Notes: a model not told the origin generated them from the letters alone. Positions 23,125 through 31,823 are shown, numbered from the stretch's first letter. The stretch is 64,000 nucleotides of DNA from Bradyrhizobium sp. WSM3983 (GCF_000473045.1 NZ_AXAY01000025.1:87599-151598); one strand, 5' to 3'. Made by a program: numbers and translations.

Positions 23125-25043
23125 AGACATCGCTAGCCGACGCCGCGCTGTTCGACACCGAGGTCTACTGGAACTACTTCCTGGCGGCCTTTAAGTCGAT
23201 CAAGACCGGCAAGGTGCTTCGGTTGGAGAAATCCGACCGATGCGTGCTTGACCGGAAGAAGCTGCGCCAGGTGCTCGACGAATACTGCACGGTCGGCTTC
23301 AACTCGATCCCCTTCGACATCCCCGTCGTGTCGGCCGCCCTGGCCGGCTTCAGCAACAAGGCGCTGAAGCAGATCGCCAACGAGATCATCAAGGATGACG
23401 CGAAGCCATGGGAAATCTCGCGCACCTATGATTTCGAGCTGATCCAGTGCGACCATGTCGACCTGATCGAGATCGCACCAGGGCAGAACAGCCTCAAGAT
23501 TTACAACGGCAAAATGCACGGCCGGCGGATGCAAGACCTGCCGGTTGATGAGGATGCTGTGCTCACTCATGCCGAGATGGATATCGTCTCGGACTATTGC
23601 GTCAACGACCTGGCCGCCACCGGCCTGCTGATGCAGACGCTTCGCGAGCAGTTGGTCCTTCGCGAGACGATGAGCAAACAGTACGGCGTGGATCTGCGCT
23701 CGAAATCGGACGCGCAGATCGCCGAGGCGGTGATCAAGAAAGAGCTGAAGCGGCTCACCGGAGAGGAGCCGAAGAAGCCCAAACTCAAAGCCGGCGCGAC
23801 CTACAAGTATCGCGTTCCCGACTTCATTCGCTACGAGACGCCGGAGCTCAACGCCGTTCTCGACAACGTCCGGAGCGCTGACTTCGCCATTTCCGCGAGC
23901 GGCAAGGTGCTTATGCCGGACGTGTTGAAGAAGGCAAAAATTAAGATCGGGCAGTCGATTTATCGGATGGGCATCGGCGGTCTGCACTCGTCCGAGAAGT
24001 CGGTTGCGCACCTTGCCGACGAGAGTACGAGGCTCGTGGATCGCGACGTTCGCGGCTACTATCCCCAGATCATTCTCAACCTGGGCCTATACCCGCAGCA
24101 TCTCGGCCCGATCTTCCTCCGGGTGTTCCGGTCGTCGGTCGAGCGCCGCAACAAAGCCAAGGATCGCGTCGACGAGCTGAAGAAGCTGATCAAGCGCGCG
24201 AACGACGAAGCCGCTCTGCTGAAGCAAGAATTGAAGTCGAACGAGGACGCCTCGGGCAGCTTGAAGATCGTCAACAACGGCGCCTTCGGCAAGTTGGGAT
24301 CGAAATGGTCGGTGCTGTTCGCGCCCGATTTGATGATCCAAGTCACGATCGGCGGGCAACTGTCGCTACTCATGCAGATCGAGATGGTCGAGCGCGCGGG
24401 CTTCCGCGTGATCAGCGCCAACACCGACGGCATCGTCATCGTCTGCCCGGTCGACCGCCGGGATGAGTTGGAAGCGGTCATTCGCGAGTGGGAGAAGCGC
24501 ACGGGGTTCGAGACCGAGGAGACCGAGTACAGCGCCCTCTACTCGCGCGACGTGAACAACTACATCGCCGTGAAGACCGACGGCTCGGTGAAGAAAAAGG
24601 GCGCCTACGCCGAACCCAAGATCGTCGCGAGCTCGTGGCCGTCGCCGCTCAACGAGGTCTGTTCTGACGCGGTGGTCGCCTACCTCACGAAAGGCGTTCC
24701 GATCGATCAGACCATTCACGCGTGCACGGACATTCGCCGCTTCGTCACGATCCGTACGGTCAAGGGCGGCGCGGTGAAGGACGGCATGTATCTCGGCAAG
24801 GCGATCCGCTGGTACTATTCCACGGAGGCCAGCGGCGAAATCAAGTACAGGCTGAACGGCAACAAGGTGCCGCGGACCGACGGCGCAAAGCCGCTCATGG
24901 AGCTGCCGGACACCTTCCCTGACGATGTCGACTACGATTGGTACATTCGCGAAGCGCACGACATCCTCGACGATGTCGGTTACGCCGCGCGCTCATCCAG
25001 ATCGAACGTTAATCCCGAACTCTTTCTAGCGGCAGCTCTATGA
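23121..25043 (+). CDS. Phage family-B DNA polymerase, variant motif C
   Basis: 640 residues. Exonuclease motifs: FDTEV (Asp12, Glu14), NSIPFD (61-66) and YCVND (159-163). Polymerase motif A DVRGYYP (309-315), motif B KIVNNGAFGK (382-391) and motif C ANTDGI (433-438). Motif C lacks the first Asp of the usual YxDTDS, as in some divergent phage PolB enzymes. All active-site blocks are in the right order, so an active 3'-5' proofreading polymerase is likely. Overlaps both neighbours by 4 bp; the central replication enzyme of the element. Confidence 0.85.
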   Translation: MKTSLADAALFDTEVYWNYFLAAFKSIKTGKVLRLEKSDRCVLDRKKLRQVLDEYCTVGFNSIPFDIPVVSAALAGFSNKALKQIANEIIKDDAKPWEISRTYDFELIQCDHVDLIEIAPGQNSLKIYNGKMHGRRMQDLPVDEDAVLTHAEMDIVSDYCVNDLAATGLLMQTLREQLVLRETMSKQYGVDLRSKSDAQIAEAVIKKELKRLTGEEPKKPKLKAGATYKYRVPDFIRYETPELNAVLDNVRSADFAISASGKVLMPDVLKKAKIKIGQSIYRMGIGGLHSSEKSVAHLADESTRLVDRDVRGYYPQIILNLGLYPQHLGPIFLRVFRSSVERRNKAKDRVDELKKLIKRANDEAALLKQELKSNEDASGSLKIVNNGAFGKLGSKWSVLFAPDLMIQVTIGGQLSLLMQIEMVERAGFRVISANTDGIVIVCPVDRRDELEAVIREWEKRTGFETEETEYSALYSRDVNNYIAVKTDGSVKKKGAYAEPKIVASSWPSPLNEVCSDAVVAYLTKGVPIDQTIHACTDIRRFVTIRTVKGGAVKDGMYLGKAIRWYYSTEASGEIKYRLNGNKVPRTDGAKPLMELPDTFPDDVDYDWYIREAHDILDDVGYAARSSRSNVNPELFLAAAL

Positions 25044-25303
25044 TCGAAAGCGAAATCGAAAACGCAGTGTGCGAGCGCGCCCAAGCCAACGGCTGGCTGG
25101 TGCGCAAGTTCAAATATATCGGTCGGCGCGCTGCCGCTGATCGACTTTTCATCCGCGGAGGCCGCGTCGTGTTCATCGAATTCAAGCAGAAGGGCAAACT
25201 GCCGCGTCCAGGACAGGACCGCGAGCATTTGCGGCTGAAGGCCCATGGTGCCGAAGTCCACGTGATCGACAATATCGAGGACGGTCTTGAAGTCCTCCGC
25301 TGA
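25040..25303 (+). CDS. VRR-NUC domain nuclease
   Basis: 87 residues, the normal size of a stand-alone VRR-NUC protein. Contains Glu near the N-terminus (IESEIENAVCERA), RRAAADRLFIRGGRVVFIEF with the catalytic Asp and Glu-x-Lys, then PGQDREHLRLKAHGAEV. Family members act as Holliday-junction or structure-specific nucleases. The polymerase-VRR-NUC-SNF2 order is a standard phage replication module. Confidence 0.85.
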   Translation: MIESEIENAVCERAQANGWLVRKFKYIGRRAAADRLFIRGGRVVFIEFKQKGKLPRPGQDREHLRLKAHGAEVHVIDNIEDGLEVLR

Positions 25304-26804
25304 TCGCGACATCGCCTTCCTGCTAGGTCACAACGGCGGCCCGTCTCTCGACGACATCGCTGAGCTGCTCGGCAACGTCGTCAGCAGCATCCGCGATCGG
25401 GACGACCTCCGGCACTATCAGAACTACCTCGCCGACATCGTGTTCGAGCTGGAAGCGGTCATGCTGGCCGTGGACATGGGGCTCGGCAAGACGGCCGCGA
25501 CGCTGACTGCCATTCGGAAGCTGCTCGACTTCTTCATCGTCAAGCGCGTGCTGATCGTCGCCCCGCTGCGTGTCGCCGAGGAGACCTGGCCGGACGAGAT
25601 CGCGGCTTGGAAGCATACGCGGGTGTTGTCATTTGAGGTTCTGACCGGTCCGGAAGCCCAACGGCGTGCTCGCGCGCACATGGAAGCCGACATCCACATC
25701 ATCAACCGCGAGAATATCCGGTGGCTCTGGGCGCTTTGGGGAGACAAGTGGCCCTACGACATGGTCGTCTGGGACGAGTCCAGTCGTTTGAAGGCTTGGA
25801 AGAAGCGCACCGCGAAGAAACATCCAAAGACCGGCAAGCGCGCGCTCACCGAATTCGGCGCGATGGCGCAGGCTCGAGCCCACGTCGATCGCTTTGTCGA
25901 GCTCACCGGCACGCCCTCCCCCAACGGCGTCAAGGATCTCGGCGGGCAAATCTATATGCTCGACGGCGGCCGGCGCCTGGGCGCGAACAAGACCGCTTTT
26001 GAGCAGCGGTGGTTCGACAGCGACTACATGGGCTACAAGCTCGAACCGAAGGCGCACGCGCACAAAGAGATCATCGGCCTGGTCAAGGACGTGATGATCG
26101 GCATGCGAGCGGAAGACTATATCGAACTACCGCCGTTCGTGCGCAACGTCATCAAGGTCGACCTGCCCGACAAGGCGATGCGCGAGTACAAGCGATTCGA
26201 ACGAACACTCGTCTCCGAAGCCTATGACGTCGAGGCCGTGAATCGCGGTGTGCTGACCAACAAGCTGCTCCAATTCGCCAATGGCAGCATGTACCAGGAA
26301 GCCGTGATCGACGAAGTCACCGGCCGGAAAATCCGTCCGCCGGCAGTTCCAATCCACGACGCGAAGTTAGAACCTCTCGAACGAATCATTGAAGAAGCGG
26401 CTGGCGAATCTGTGCTTGTCGCATACAGTTTTCGCTTCGACCGCGATCGCATCAGGAAGGCCTTCCCGAACGCGGTGATATTCGATGAGGAGCCGAACTT
26501 CGTTAAGCTGTGGAACGCGAAAAAGATCGGAATTGGATTGGCCCATCCAGCTTCGATCGGGCACGGCCTCAACATGCAGTTCGGCGGCCACATCTGCGTT
26601 TGGTACGGCATGACTTGGAGCTTAGAATTATACCAGCAGTTTAATAAGCGATTACCGCGCCCTGGTCAGCAACACCCCCTGGTAACAGGCCACCACATTC
26701 TCGCGCGGGGGACGATGGATGAAGTTGCTTACGCAACCATGAATTCCAAGGGTGTGACCCAAGATGCTGTTAATGACGCCGTCCGGATACGGCTACTGAC
26801 TTGA
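25287..26804 (+). CDS. SNF2-type phage helicase
   Basis: 505 residues. Walker A VDMGLGKT (62-69), motif Ia-like IVAPLRVAEETW, Walker B VVWDESSRLK, motif III ELTGTPSPNG, motif V near GIGLAHPASIGHGLN and motif VI QFNKRLPRPGQ. Matches the short SNF2/DEAD-like helicases that follow VRR-NUC in phage replication modules. Starts 17 bp inside the nuclease gene. Last gene of the rightward unit; 110 bp before the repressor. Confidence 0.85.
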   Translation: MKSSADRDIAFLLGHNGGPSLDDIAELLGNVVSSIRDRDDLRHYQNYLADIVFELEAVMLAVDMGLGKTAATLTAIRKLLDFFIVKRVLIVAPLRVAEETWPDEIAAWKHTRVLSFEVLTGPEAQRRARAHMEADIHIINRENIRWLWALWGDKWPYDMVVWDESSRLKAWKKRTAKKHPKTGKRALTEFGAMAQARAHVDRFVELTGTPSPNGVKDLGGQIYMLDGGRRLGANKTAFEQRWFDSDYMGYKLEPKAHAHKEIIGLVKDVMIGMRAEDYIELPPFVRNVIKVDLPDKAMREYKRFERTLVSEAYDVEAVNRGVLTNKLLQFANGSMYQEAVIDEVTGRKIRPPAVPIHDAKLEPLERIIEEAAGESVLVAYSFRFDRDRIRKAFPNAVIFDEEPNFVKLWNAKKIGIGLAHPASIGHGLNMQFGGHICVWYGMTWSLELYQQFNKRLPRPGQQHPLVTGHHILARGTMDEVAYATMNSKGVTQDAVNDAVRIRLLT

Positions 26805-26825
26805 AATATGGCGGATTTCTGGCGT

Positions 26826-26879
26826 AAGTCAGTGTTGACTTCAAGAAAGCTGTTAGTTAATTTCTCAACTGTTAGTTGG
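26826..26879 (+). promoter_or_regulatory. Repressor promoter with operators
   Basis: TTGACT (26835-26840), a 17-bp spacer and TAATTT (26858-26863). The operator TCAACTGTTAGTTGG (26865-26879) covers the expected start of transcription, and a half-site (GTTAGTTAA) lies over the -10. A separate inverted repeat AAGTCAGTGTTGACTT (26826-26841) spans the -35 box. The layout fits autoregulation of the repressor. Confidence 0.6.
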
Positions 26880-26917
26880 AAGTAACCCGATGCGGCAGTT
26901 CCGCAGAGTAGCGAGTG

Positions 26918-27607
26918 ATGGCTGATTCTCCGAAGCGATTGACCGATACTGCTTTTGCAAAACGTCTTGAGCAAGCCTGCGACCTGCACGGTCGGGTACC
27001 GCCCTTCAACAAAGGGCGCCAGGCTTGGATTGCTGAAAAATTGGACGTCTCAGTTGAGACCTCCCGCAAATGGTTTTCCGGCGAGGCACGTCCCCGCCCC
27101 GAGAAGATGGCGAAACTCGCGGAAGTGCTGCGAGCGGACGAGAGCTGGCTGTCCCTGGGCTTCGTGCCCGATAAGAGTGCAGTCGATAAGGCTCAGCGGA
27201 ATGCAGCGGCCCCGGGCGCCGTGAACCTGGTAGCCGGTCTGATCCAGCTGGCCGGCGGCGCGCCCTCGTTCTTCAAGGAGGACGATCCGCGTGCGAGCTA
27301 CGCCGACATCCTCGCGATCATCCGCGGGTCGCATCACGAGATATCCGTCGTGCTCGGGCACCCCGAGGAGAACAAGGTCAAGTTCACCGTGCCGGCGGGC
27401 CACGAGAACGCGTTCGTGATCGGCGTTGTGATGACAGGCCCCATCGCCTTTGATCTGATCGCGATGCCCTCCGACCTGATCGTCAAGCACGGGCGGAAGC
27501 GCGGTGGCTATATCGAGCTGCAAATCGACAAGGCGCGCACGAAGTATTGGAGCGACACAGACGAGTGGCCTCGACTCGAGAGCTTCGACAAGCCGCTCAT
27601 CGCCTAA
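26918..27607 (+). CDS. XRE/CI-like phage repressor
   Basis: 229 residues. The N-terminal helix-turn-helix (QAWIAEKLDVSVETSRKWFS, about 35-55) is followed by RPRPEKMAKLAEVLRADESW, typical of CI/XRE regulators. The C-terminal half (about 85-229) is alpha/beta; I do not see a clear Ser-Lys LexA-type protease pair, so control may not be by self-cleavage. Probable master repressor of the dispersed palindromes; this match is inferred. Starts are GTG 26915 or ATG 26918. Confidence 0.75.
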   Translation: MADSPKRLTDTAFAKRLEQACDLHGRVPPFNKGRQAWIAEKLDVSVETSRKWFSGEARPRPEKMAKLAEVLRADESWLSLGFVPDKSAVDKAQRNAAAPGAVNLVAGLIQLAGGAPSFFKEDDPRASYADILAIIRGSHHEISVVLGHPEENKVKFTVPAGHENAFVIGVVMTGPIAFDLIAMPSDLIVKHGRKRGGYIELQIDKARTKYWSDTDEWPRLESFDKPLIA

Positions 27608-27639
27608 CATCGTTTGCATAAATTCAAGCAAATAGACCG

Positions 27640-27942
27640 ATGGCCGACGAACTATCTATGCGGCGCGCCGTAATCGGCGGCGAGACCGCCCCAGGCGACT
27701 TCATCGTCATTTGGGACGAACTGCCGATCGGGCGCATCCATAAGACGACCGGCATGGGCGGCAAGGACGCATTCAATTGGAGTTGCGCGCTGCCAAATGT
27801 GCCGCAGCCCTCCAACCACCGAGGTCGCGCGACCACGCTGGAACAGGCCAAGGATGAGTTCCGGCGCGCCTGGGATGACCTAAAGTCCCAGGTAAGCTAC
27901 GACCAGATTAGAGAGGCTCGCGCGATCGACGCGAAGCGCTAG
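27640..27942 (+). CDS. Conserved hypothetical protein
   Basis: 100 residues (GDFIVIWDELPIGRI and, later, FNWSCALPNVPQPSNHRGRA). Proteins of this type are frequent, uncharacterised genes in Bradyrhizobium genomes and mobile elements. The helical C-terminus (AKDEFRRAWDDLKSQVSYDQ) has no known motif. It follows the repressor by 32 bp and may be co-transcribed. Confidence 0.6.
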   Translation: MADELSMRRAVIGGETAPGDFIVIWDELPIGRIHKTTGMGGKDAFNWSCALPNVPQPSNHRGRATTLEQAKDEFRRAWDDLKSQVSYDQIREARAIDAKR

Positions 27943-28153
27943 CTGTCGGATTCATAGAAGGAATGTCGGCGCTGAGGGCCGAGCGGAAATCTCTGATCCA
28001 GAACGCTACTGCTTTGCTGGCGCGCCCGATTGCGGTCCTGAGGTGAAAGAGGTTCCGGCCGATATTTGGCTGGCCGCTGTCGAAATGATTGACGACTGGG
28101 AGTACACAACAGAGATTCCAGTTTTGAGCTTACGGTGAGGCTCTACAAACTTT
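27943..28153. other. Intergenic stretch with possible gene fragment
   Basis: About 210 bp. One plus-strand frame reads ISDPERYCFAGAPDCGPEV, then PADIWLAAVEMIDDWEYTTE, to a stop at 28138, without a start codon. This looks like coding sequence and may be the tail of a lost gene. No other feature seen. Confidence 0.3.
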
Positions 28154-29101
28154 TCAAGGCAAAAGTCCCTTCGCTCTAGCGCGCTCGAAATGTCTCGCGA
28201 GTTCTATTGAGCGCGACCGAAAGCGGCGCAAGTAGCCAAGATTCATCCACTCCTCAAACTGAGGAGTAAGCTTGTCAGGAGGGACGACCATTTTGGCGTA
28301 GTCTACCGCTTCAATCTTTAGGCGCTCACGAATAAACCGATACATGGTATCCACGCCGGTATCGTCAAAGCCCATCATTTTGTAGTCATTCAGAAGCTTT
28401 TTCATGCTGTCTGTAATTGTAGATGGGTCTTCTGTTTCCGGACTTGAGTGGATATCGAGGCCGGCGAATGGAAACGACAGGAAGCTCACCAAGAATACTA
28501 TTCGATACGGCCCCATTACAAACTGGACTACACTGTAGTCTCCCGCTGAAACGCGGAAAAAGCTGGTTCTTGCTCCCACAAACATTGCCGCCACGGGCGC
28601 AAAACCTGGGATTGGAATGCGGCCTAGTGATATCGCTGGTATGGGAGAACTGATCTGCAGCTTCGGGAACCTGGTTATTCCTGGAGTGATGAATGACACC
28701 ACCAGAGCGAATCCGTTATGGCGCTTTATCGCTTTAGTGAATTGTTTTCGTTTGTGAGGCTTCCCTCCGGAAGCGTCCAGTCGCTTGTAGTGAATTTCAG
28801 ATAGATATGGCATCTGGGCGCTGGGATGGATGGTATAGTGCTGTGAGGTGACGGAGATGTTGAGCGGAATGTCGGCCTGCATTTTTGGAGGCAGCGCAGT
28901 GACAGGATATTTGACACTGCCGTTCAACATCTCCTTTGTTGGTTTTGCATCCATCACAACCATGAGGCTTCCAGTAGAGTTCAATCTGAAGCGCAGGAGC
29001 CGATAGCGCTCCCCCGCAACCTCAAAGAAGACATCGCGTTTTTCAGGAGTGAACATGCAGGCACCAAACCACAAAATGAGTACGACGAGAAAGAAGCCCA
29101 A
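28154..29101 (-). CDS. Unknown protein with N-terminal membrane anchor
   Basis: 315 residues. An N-terminal hydrophobic segment (MGFFLVVLILWFGACMF) acts as signal or anchor; the Cys is not in a proper lipobox. A beta-rich middle and a second hydrophobic stretch (RIVFLVSFLSFPFAGL, about 205-220) precede a basic helical end. Clearly less GC-rich than the host genes to the right. Not recognised. It sits at the right edge of the prophage and may be cargo or a border insertion. Confidence 0.55.
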   Translation of the reverse strand: MGFFLVVLILWFGACMFTPEKRDVFFEVAGERYRLLRFRLNSTGSLMVVMDAKPTKEMLNGSVKYPVTALPPKMQADIPLNISVTSQHYTIHPSAQMPYLSEIHYKRLDASGGKPHKRKQFTKAIKRHNGFALVVSFITPGITRFPKLQISSPIPAISLGRIPIPGFAPVAAMFVGARTSFFRVSAGDYSVVQFVMGPYRIVFLVSFLSFPFAGLDIHSSPETEDPSTITDSMKKLLNDYKMMGFDDTGVDTMYRFIRERLKIEAVDYAKMVVPPDKLTPQFEEWMNLGYLRRFRSRSIELARHFERARAKGLLP

Positions 29102-29219
29102 GAGCGTTTCGAGGTTGCGCTACGTGGCGCGCTGAAAACGTCTCATGAGCCGTTGAAGGAAAAGCCGAAGGTGAAGAAGGCTAAGAAGAGCGAGAAGCGA
29201 AGCAATGAACGAGGTTGAC
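29102..29219 (+). pseudogene. C-terminal fragment of a small Lys-rich protein
   Basis: The frame reads ERFEVALRGALKTSHEPLKE, then a Lys-rich end and TGA at 29219, with no start because the gene at 28154-29101 replaces it. Small Lys-rich proteins of this kind are frequent in Bradyrhizobium. The 5' part was probably lost when the neighbouring DNA came in. Confidence 0.35.
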
Positions 29220-29244
29220 GTGTCGGGGGCTGGAGAGCTTGCCG

Positions 29245-29428
29245 CTAGCGGAAATCGAATTCGGCAAGGTAGCGATGCCGATGCTTCTCGGAGCAGTGCT
29301 GATAGACGCCCTTCATGCCGCGTTTAATGATCGAATAATAGCCCTCGACCGTGTTCGTCGAGATCACTTGCACCTTTGCGGTGAACGTACTCGTCCTTGC
29401 TATGCGTAACGGTCGAGTGGTCGAGGCC
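29245..29428 (-). pseudogene. IS1595-type transposase remnant, frameshifted
   Basis: Frame 1 gives HSTVTHSKDEYVHRKG; after a frameshift the next frame gives VISTNTVEGYYSIIKRGMKG and YQHCSEKHRHRYLAEFDFR. These match the C-terminal region of IS1595/ISXO2-like transposases. Only about 60 residues remain, directly joined to a ligase fragment. Inactive. Confidence 0.7.
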
Positions 29429-29689
29429 GTCATCCACGCCGAGCACAACAGCCTCGCCGTCAAGAACGAAGTGACTGCTGCGCATTCGACGCGCTGACTC
29501 GACGATCAGGGGGAAGCGATCGGTCCAATCGTGGCCGCCTTTGGTGAACAGGCGCACGCGCACGCGCTCGCCCTCCCGCTGAACGATCAGACGGTAGCCG
29601 TCGTGCTTGATTTCATGTATCCAGTCCGGACCCGAGGGGACCTTTGTTCCGCGCGTCGGGAGGCTCGGTTCGTACGCGTTTCTCCGCAT
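29429..29689 (-). pseudogene. N-terminal remnant of ATP-dependent DNA ligase
   Basis: About 87 residues: WIHEIKHDGYRLIV carries the adenylation motif KxDG, followed by RVRLFTKGGHDWTDRFP and FVLDGEAVVLGVD, as in LigD-type ligases. The frame then passes abruptly into transposase sequence, showing a recombination junction. The lysine nucleophile is kept but the nucleotidyl-transferase domain is cut short, so it cannot work. Confidence 0.7.
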
Positions 29690-29877
29690 GGTCGTTACTT
29701 AGGAGCCGTGGCGAAAAATGCGAATCGCTGTCTCAACGTAGCTCGCCCAAGCTCAATCTGGTGACGGTATATCTGACGGTACAATAGCCGTCTCAAGCTG
29801 TAGACCTTCAGTTATTTCAATCACTTAGATGGAGTTTTAGTTCCCCTCAGCCGGCACCAGCGCTCGATGCGCATCGC

Positions 29878-30297
29878 TCAGCTTGGCGTCTTCCGCACGC
29901 TGCCGTGTTGCAGATGCTCGACGTCCGTGCCGTCGATATCGACCCATGCATGCTTCGACCGCTCGAACACCGATTTGATCGGCGCCGGGAAATTCGGGTC
30001 GGCGATTGCACCGACGGCGACGCCGATCAACGCCGGGAATTTGTCAGGCTTCCAAAAAACCGTCGAGCCGCAATCGGGGCAAAAATAGCAACGGACCTTG
30101 CCACCGCTCTCGCCGGCGCGAACATACTCCTTCGGTGCTCCTGAGATCTTGACGGCCTCGACCGGATAGAAAGCACCAACGCCGAATGGCGCGCCGGTCC
30201 GCCGCTGGCATTCGAGACAGTGACAGGCCGCGACCAGGCTGGGCGGTCCCGGAAGCGACAGCATAAGGGCACCACAACTGCATCTGGCGTCGATCAT
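29878..30297 (-). CDS. GFA-family zinc protein
   Basis: 139 residues, normal for the GFA (glutathione-dependent formaldehyde-activating enzyme / CENP-V) family. Zinc ligands: CSCGA at the start, CHCLECQRRTGAPFGVGAFY in the middle, and CYFCPDCGSTVFW. Family members bind zinc and sometimes glutathione; the substrate here is unknown. Start overlaps the methyltransferase stop by 4 bp. First clear host gene right of the prophage border. Confidence 0.85.
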   Translation of the reverse strand: MIDARCSCGALMLSLPGPPSLVAACHCLECQRRTGAPFGVGAFYPVEAVKISGAPKEYVRAGESGGKVRCYFCPDCGSTVFWKPDKFPALIGVAVGAIADPNFPAPIKSVFERSKHAWVDIDGTDVEHLQHGSVRKTPS

Positions 30298-30983
30298 TGA
30301 TTACACTCATCCAACCGCCAGAGCCCGAGGCTCTTGTCGCGCCAGCCGCCACCGCCCTCGTCGCAGCGTTCATCGATCAGCTCGCGCGGGGGCGGCCAAT
30401 GGAACGGCGCCTTGGTCATGTTGAGCGCGCGCCAGTCGCCGTCCTCGCAATCACGGTTGCCCTCCCACTCCGGAAACGTCGTCACCAGCAGGAATTGCGC
30501 GCCGCTTGCGCGGAAGCGGGCGATGGCGCGCGCGATATTCTGGAAGCTCAGATGCACAAGACAGTCGCGGCACAGAATGACATCGCAACGCGGCAGGGAA
30601 TCGCGCGTGATGTCGGCGACGAGAAAGCGGCCGCGCAATTCGCCTCGCGCGGCCCGCGCGCTGTTGGCTGCGATCAGCGACGGCACGATGTCGATGCCGG
30701 TATAGTCGATTTCGAGCTGCATGCTGCCGATCCAGCCCGCATCGCCGCAAGGCGCATCGAGCAGCGAACGCGCGCCAAGCCGCTGCACCAGGCCGGGCAG
30801 CGTCTCGCGGATCCCCGCGGTGGCGCGATCCTCGGAGCCGAGGCCCGAAACCGAGGTCGGAGCGCCCCAGAGGTTGGTTCGCTGAATCCGTTCAAAGCGC
30901 GCGGCGAGGTCGAGGCCGGTAAAACTCGCGCGGTCGGCAACGAACCGTTCATGGGCAAGCACGGAGGGGCGATGGGAGATCAT
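30294..30983 (-). CDS. SAM-dependent methyltransferase
   Basis: 229 residues. Motif I LLDAPCGDAGWIG, then YTGIDIVPSLI, the acidic loop VADITRD and CRDCLVHLSF fit a class I Rossmann methyltransferase. Substrate unknown. Co-transcribed with the GFA gene; divergent from the hydrolase at 31.07 kb. Confidence 0.8.
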   Translation of the reverse strand: MISHRPSVLAHERFVADRASFTGLDLAARFERIQRTNLWGAPTSVSGLGSEDRATAGIRETLPGLVQRLGARSLLDAPCGDAGWIGSMQLEIDYTGIDIVPSLIAANSARAARGELRGRFLVADITRDSLPRCDVILCRDCLVHLSFQNIARAIARFRASGAQFLLVTTFPEWEGNRDCEDGDWRALNMTKAPFHWPPPRELIDERCDEGGGGWRDKSLGLWRLDECNQ

Positions 30984-31067
30984 TGGGTGGGACTCGCGTC
31001 AAGAATCCGTCGCAAGCGCAGTATAAAGGCGGCACGTCGCATCCGAAACATTTCTCCGAGCTCGCCG

Positions 31068-31823
31068 ATGATCAGCCGACGCGCGGCTCTGGCCGCCATC
31101 GCCGCACTGCTGTCCCCCGTCGCCGCACGCAGCGCGTCCGGCGAGCAATTCGACGTCACGAGCGGCCCTGACAGCCTGCCGGTGTCGCGCTATGCGGCAG
31201 CCATCGACGGAAAACGTCCGGCCGTCATCGTGCTGCACGGCTCCCGCGGCATTGAGCTCAGGGCCCGCGCCTATCAGCGATATGCCGACGCGCTGACGGC
31301 ACGGGGCATCGACACCTATTTTCTCCGCTACATGACGCCGGCCGATATGGCTGCGTTGACGTCCGCGGCGCATGAGAGCCGCGAGGCCTACGAGACGACG
31401 CGGTTCGACGGCTGGGCCGATACGGTCAACGCAACCGTGACGGCTGTCCTCGACCGATCCGACAGCTCGGGGCGCATCGGCCTGCTCGGCTTCTCGCTGG
31501 GCAGCTACATCGCCGCCGAGGCCGCCGCACGCGACAGGCGCATCGCAGCGCTGGCGGTGCTCTACGGCGGCATGCCCTACGCGATGGCCACCAAGGTCAA
31601 GCACCTGCCGCCGCTGATCGCGCTGCATGGCGAAGCGGACAAGAATGTCCCGATCGCGGAAGGCCGGCAACTGGTCGCGCTTGGCAAGCTGGTCGGCGCC
31701 GAGACCGAATTCGTGCCCTATCCGGGCAAGGCTCACGGCTTTGATTTCTCGGACACCGACCCGATGACCCGGGATGCGATCGATCGGGTCACACGGTTCT
31801 TCCAGGCCAAACTCGCTGTCTGA
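31068..31823 (+). CDS. Exported dienelactone-hydrolase-family protein
   Basis: 251 residues. Signal MISRRAALAAIAALLSPVAARSA, then an alpha/beta hydrolase: VIVLHGSRG (oxyanion loop), LLGFSLGSYIAAE (nucleophile elbow GFSLG), HGEADKNVP with the Asp and GKAHGFDF with the His. DLH-like enzymes cleave esters or lactones; substrate unknown. ATG 31068 is chosen for the signal peptide; the frame is open back to 30297, antisense to the methyltransferase. Confidence 0.8.
   Translation: MISRRAALAAIAALLSPVAARSASGEQFDVTSGPDSLPVSRYAAAIDGKRPAVIVLHGSRGIELRARAYQRYADALTARGIDTYFLRYMTPADMAALTSAAHESREAYETTRFDGWADTVNATVTAVLDRSDSSGRIGLLGFSLGSYIAAEAAARDRRIAALAVLYGGMPYAMATKVKHLPPLIALHGEADKNVPIAEGRQLVALGKLVGAETEFVPYPGKAHGFDFSDTDPMTRDAIDRVTRFFQAKLAV

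Noticed and set aside
27047..27060. GTCTCAGTTGAGAC inside the repressor gene as another operator
   Set aside because: Near-palindromic, but lacks the 3-bp centre spacing of the others and lies within coding sequence; probably chance.
29820..29870. Possible tRNA-like 3' end (AGTTCCCCTCAGCCGGCACCA) as attachment site
   Set aside because: Length slightly suggestive, but no acceptor or anticodon arms can be folded; no att repeat is visible in the window.
30297..31067. 257-codon extension of the dienelactone hydrolase
   Set aside because: It lies antisense to the methyltransferase, and the signal peptide begins at 31068.
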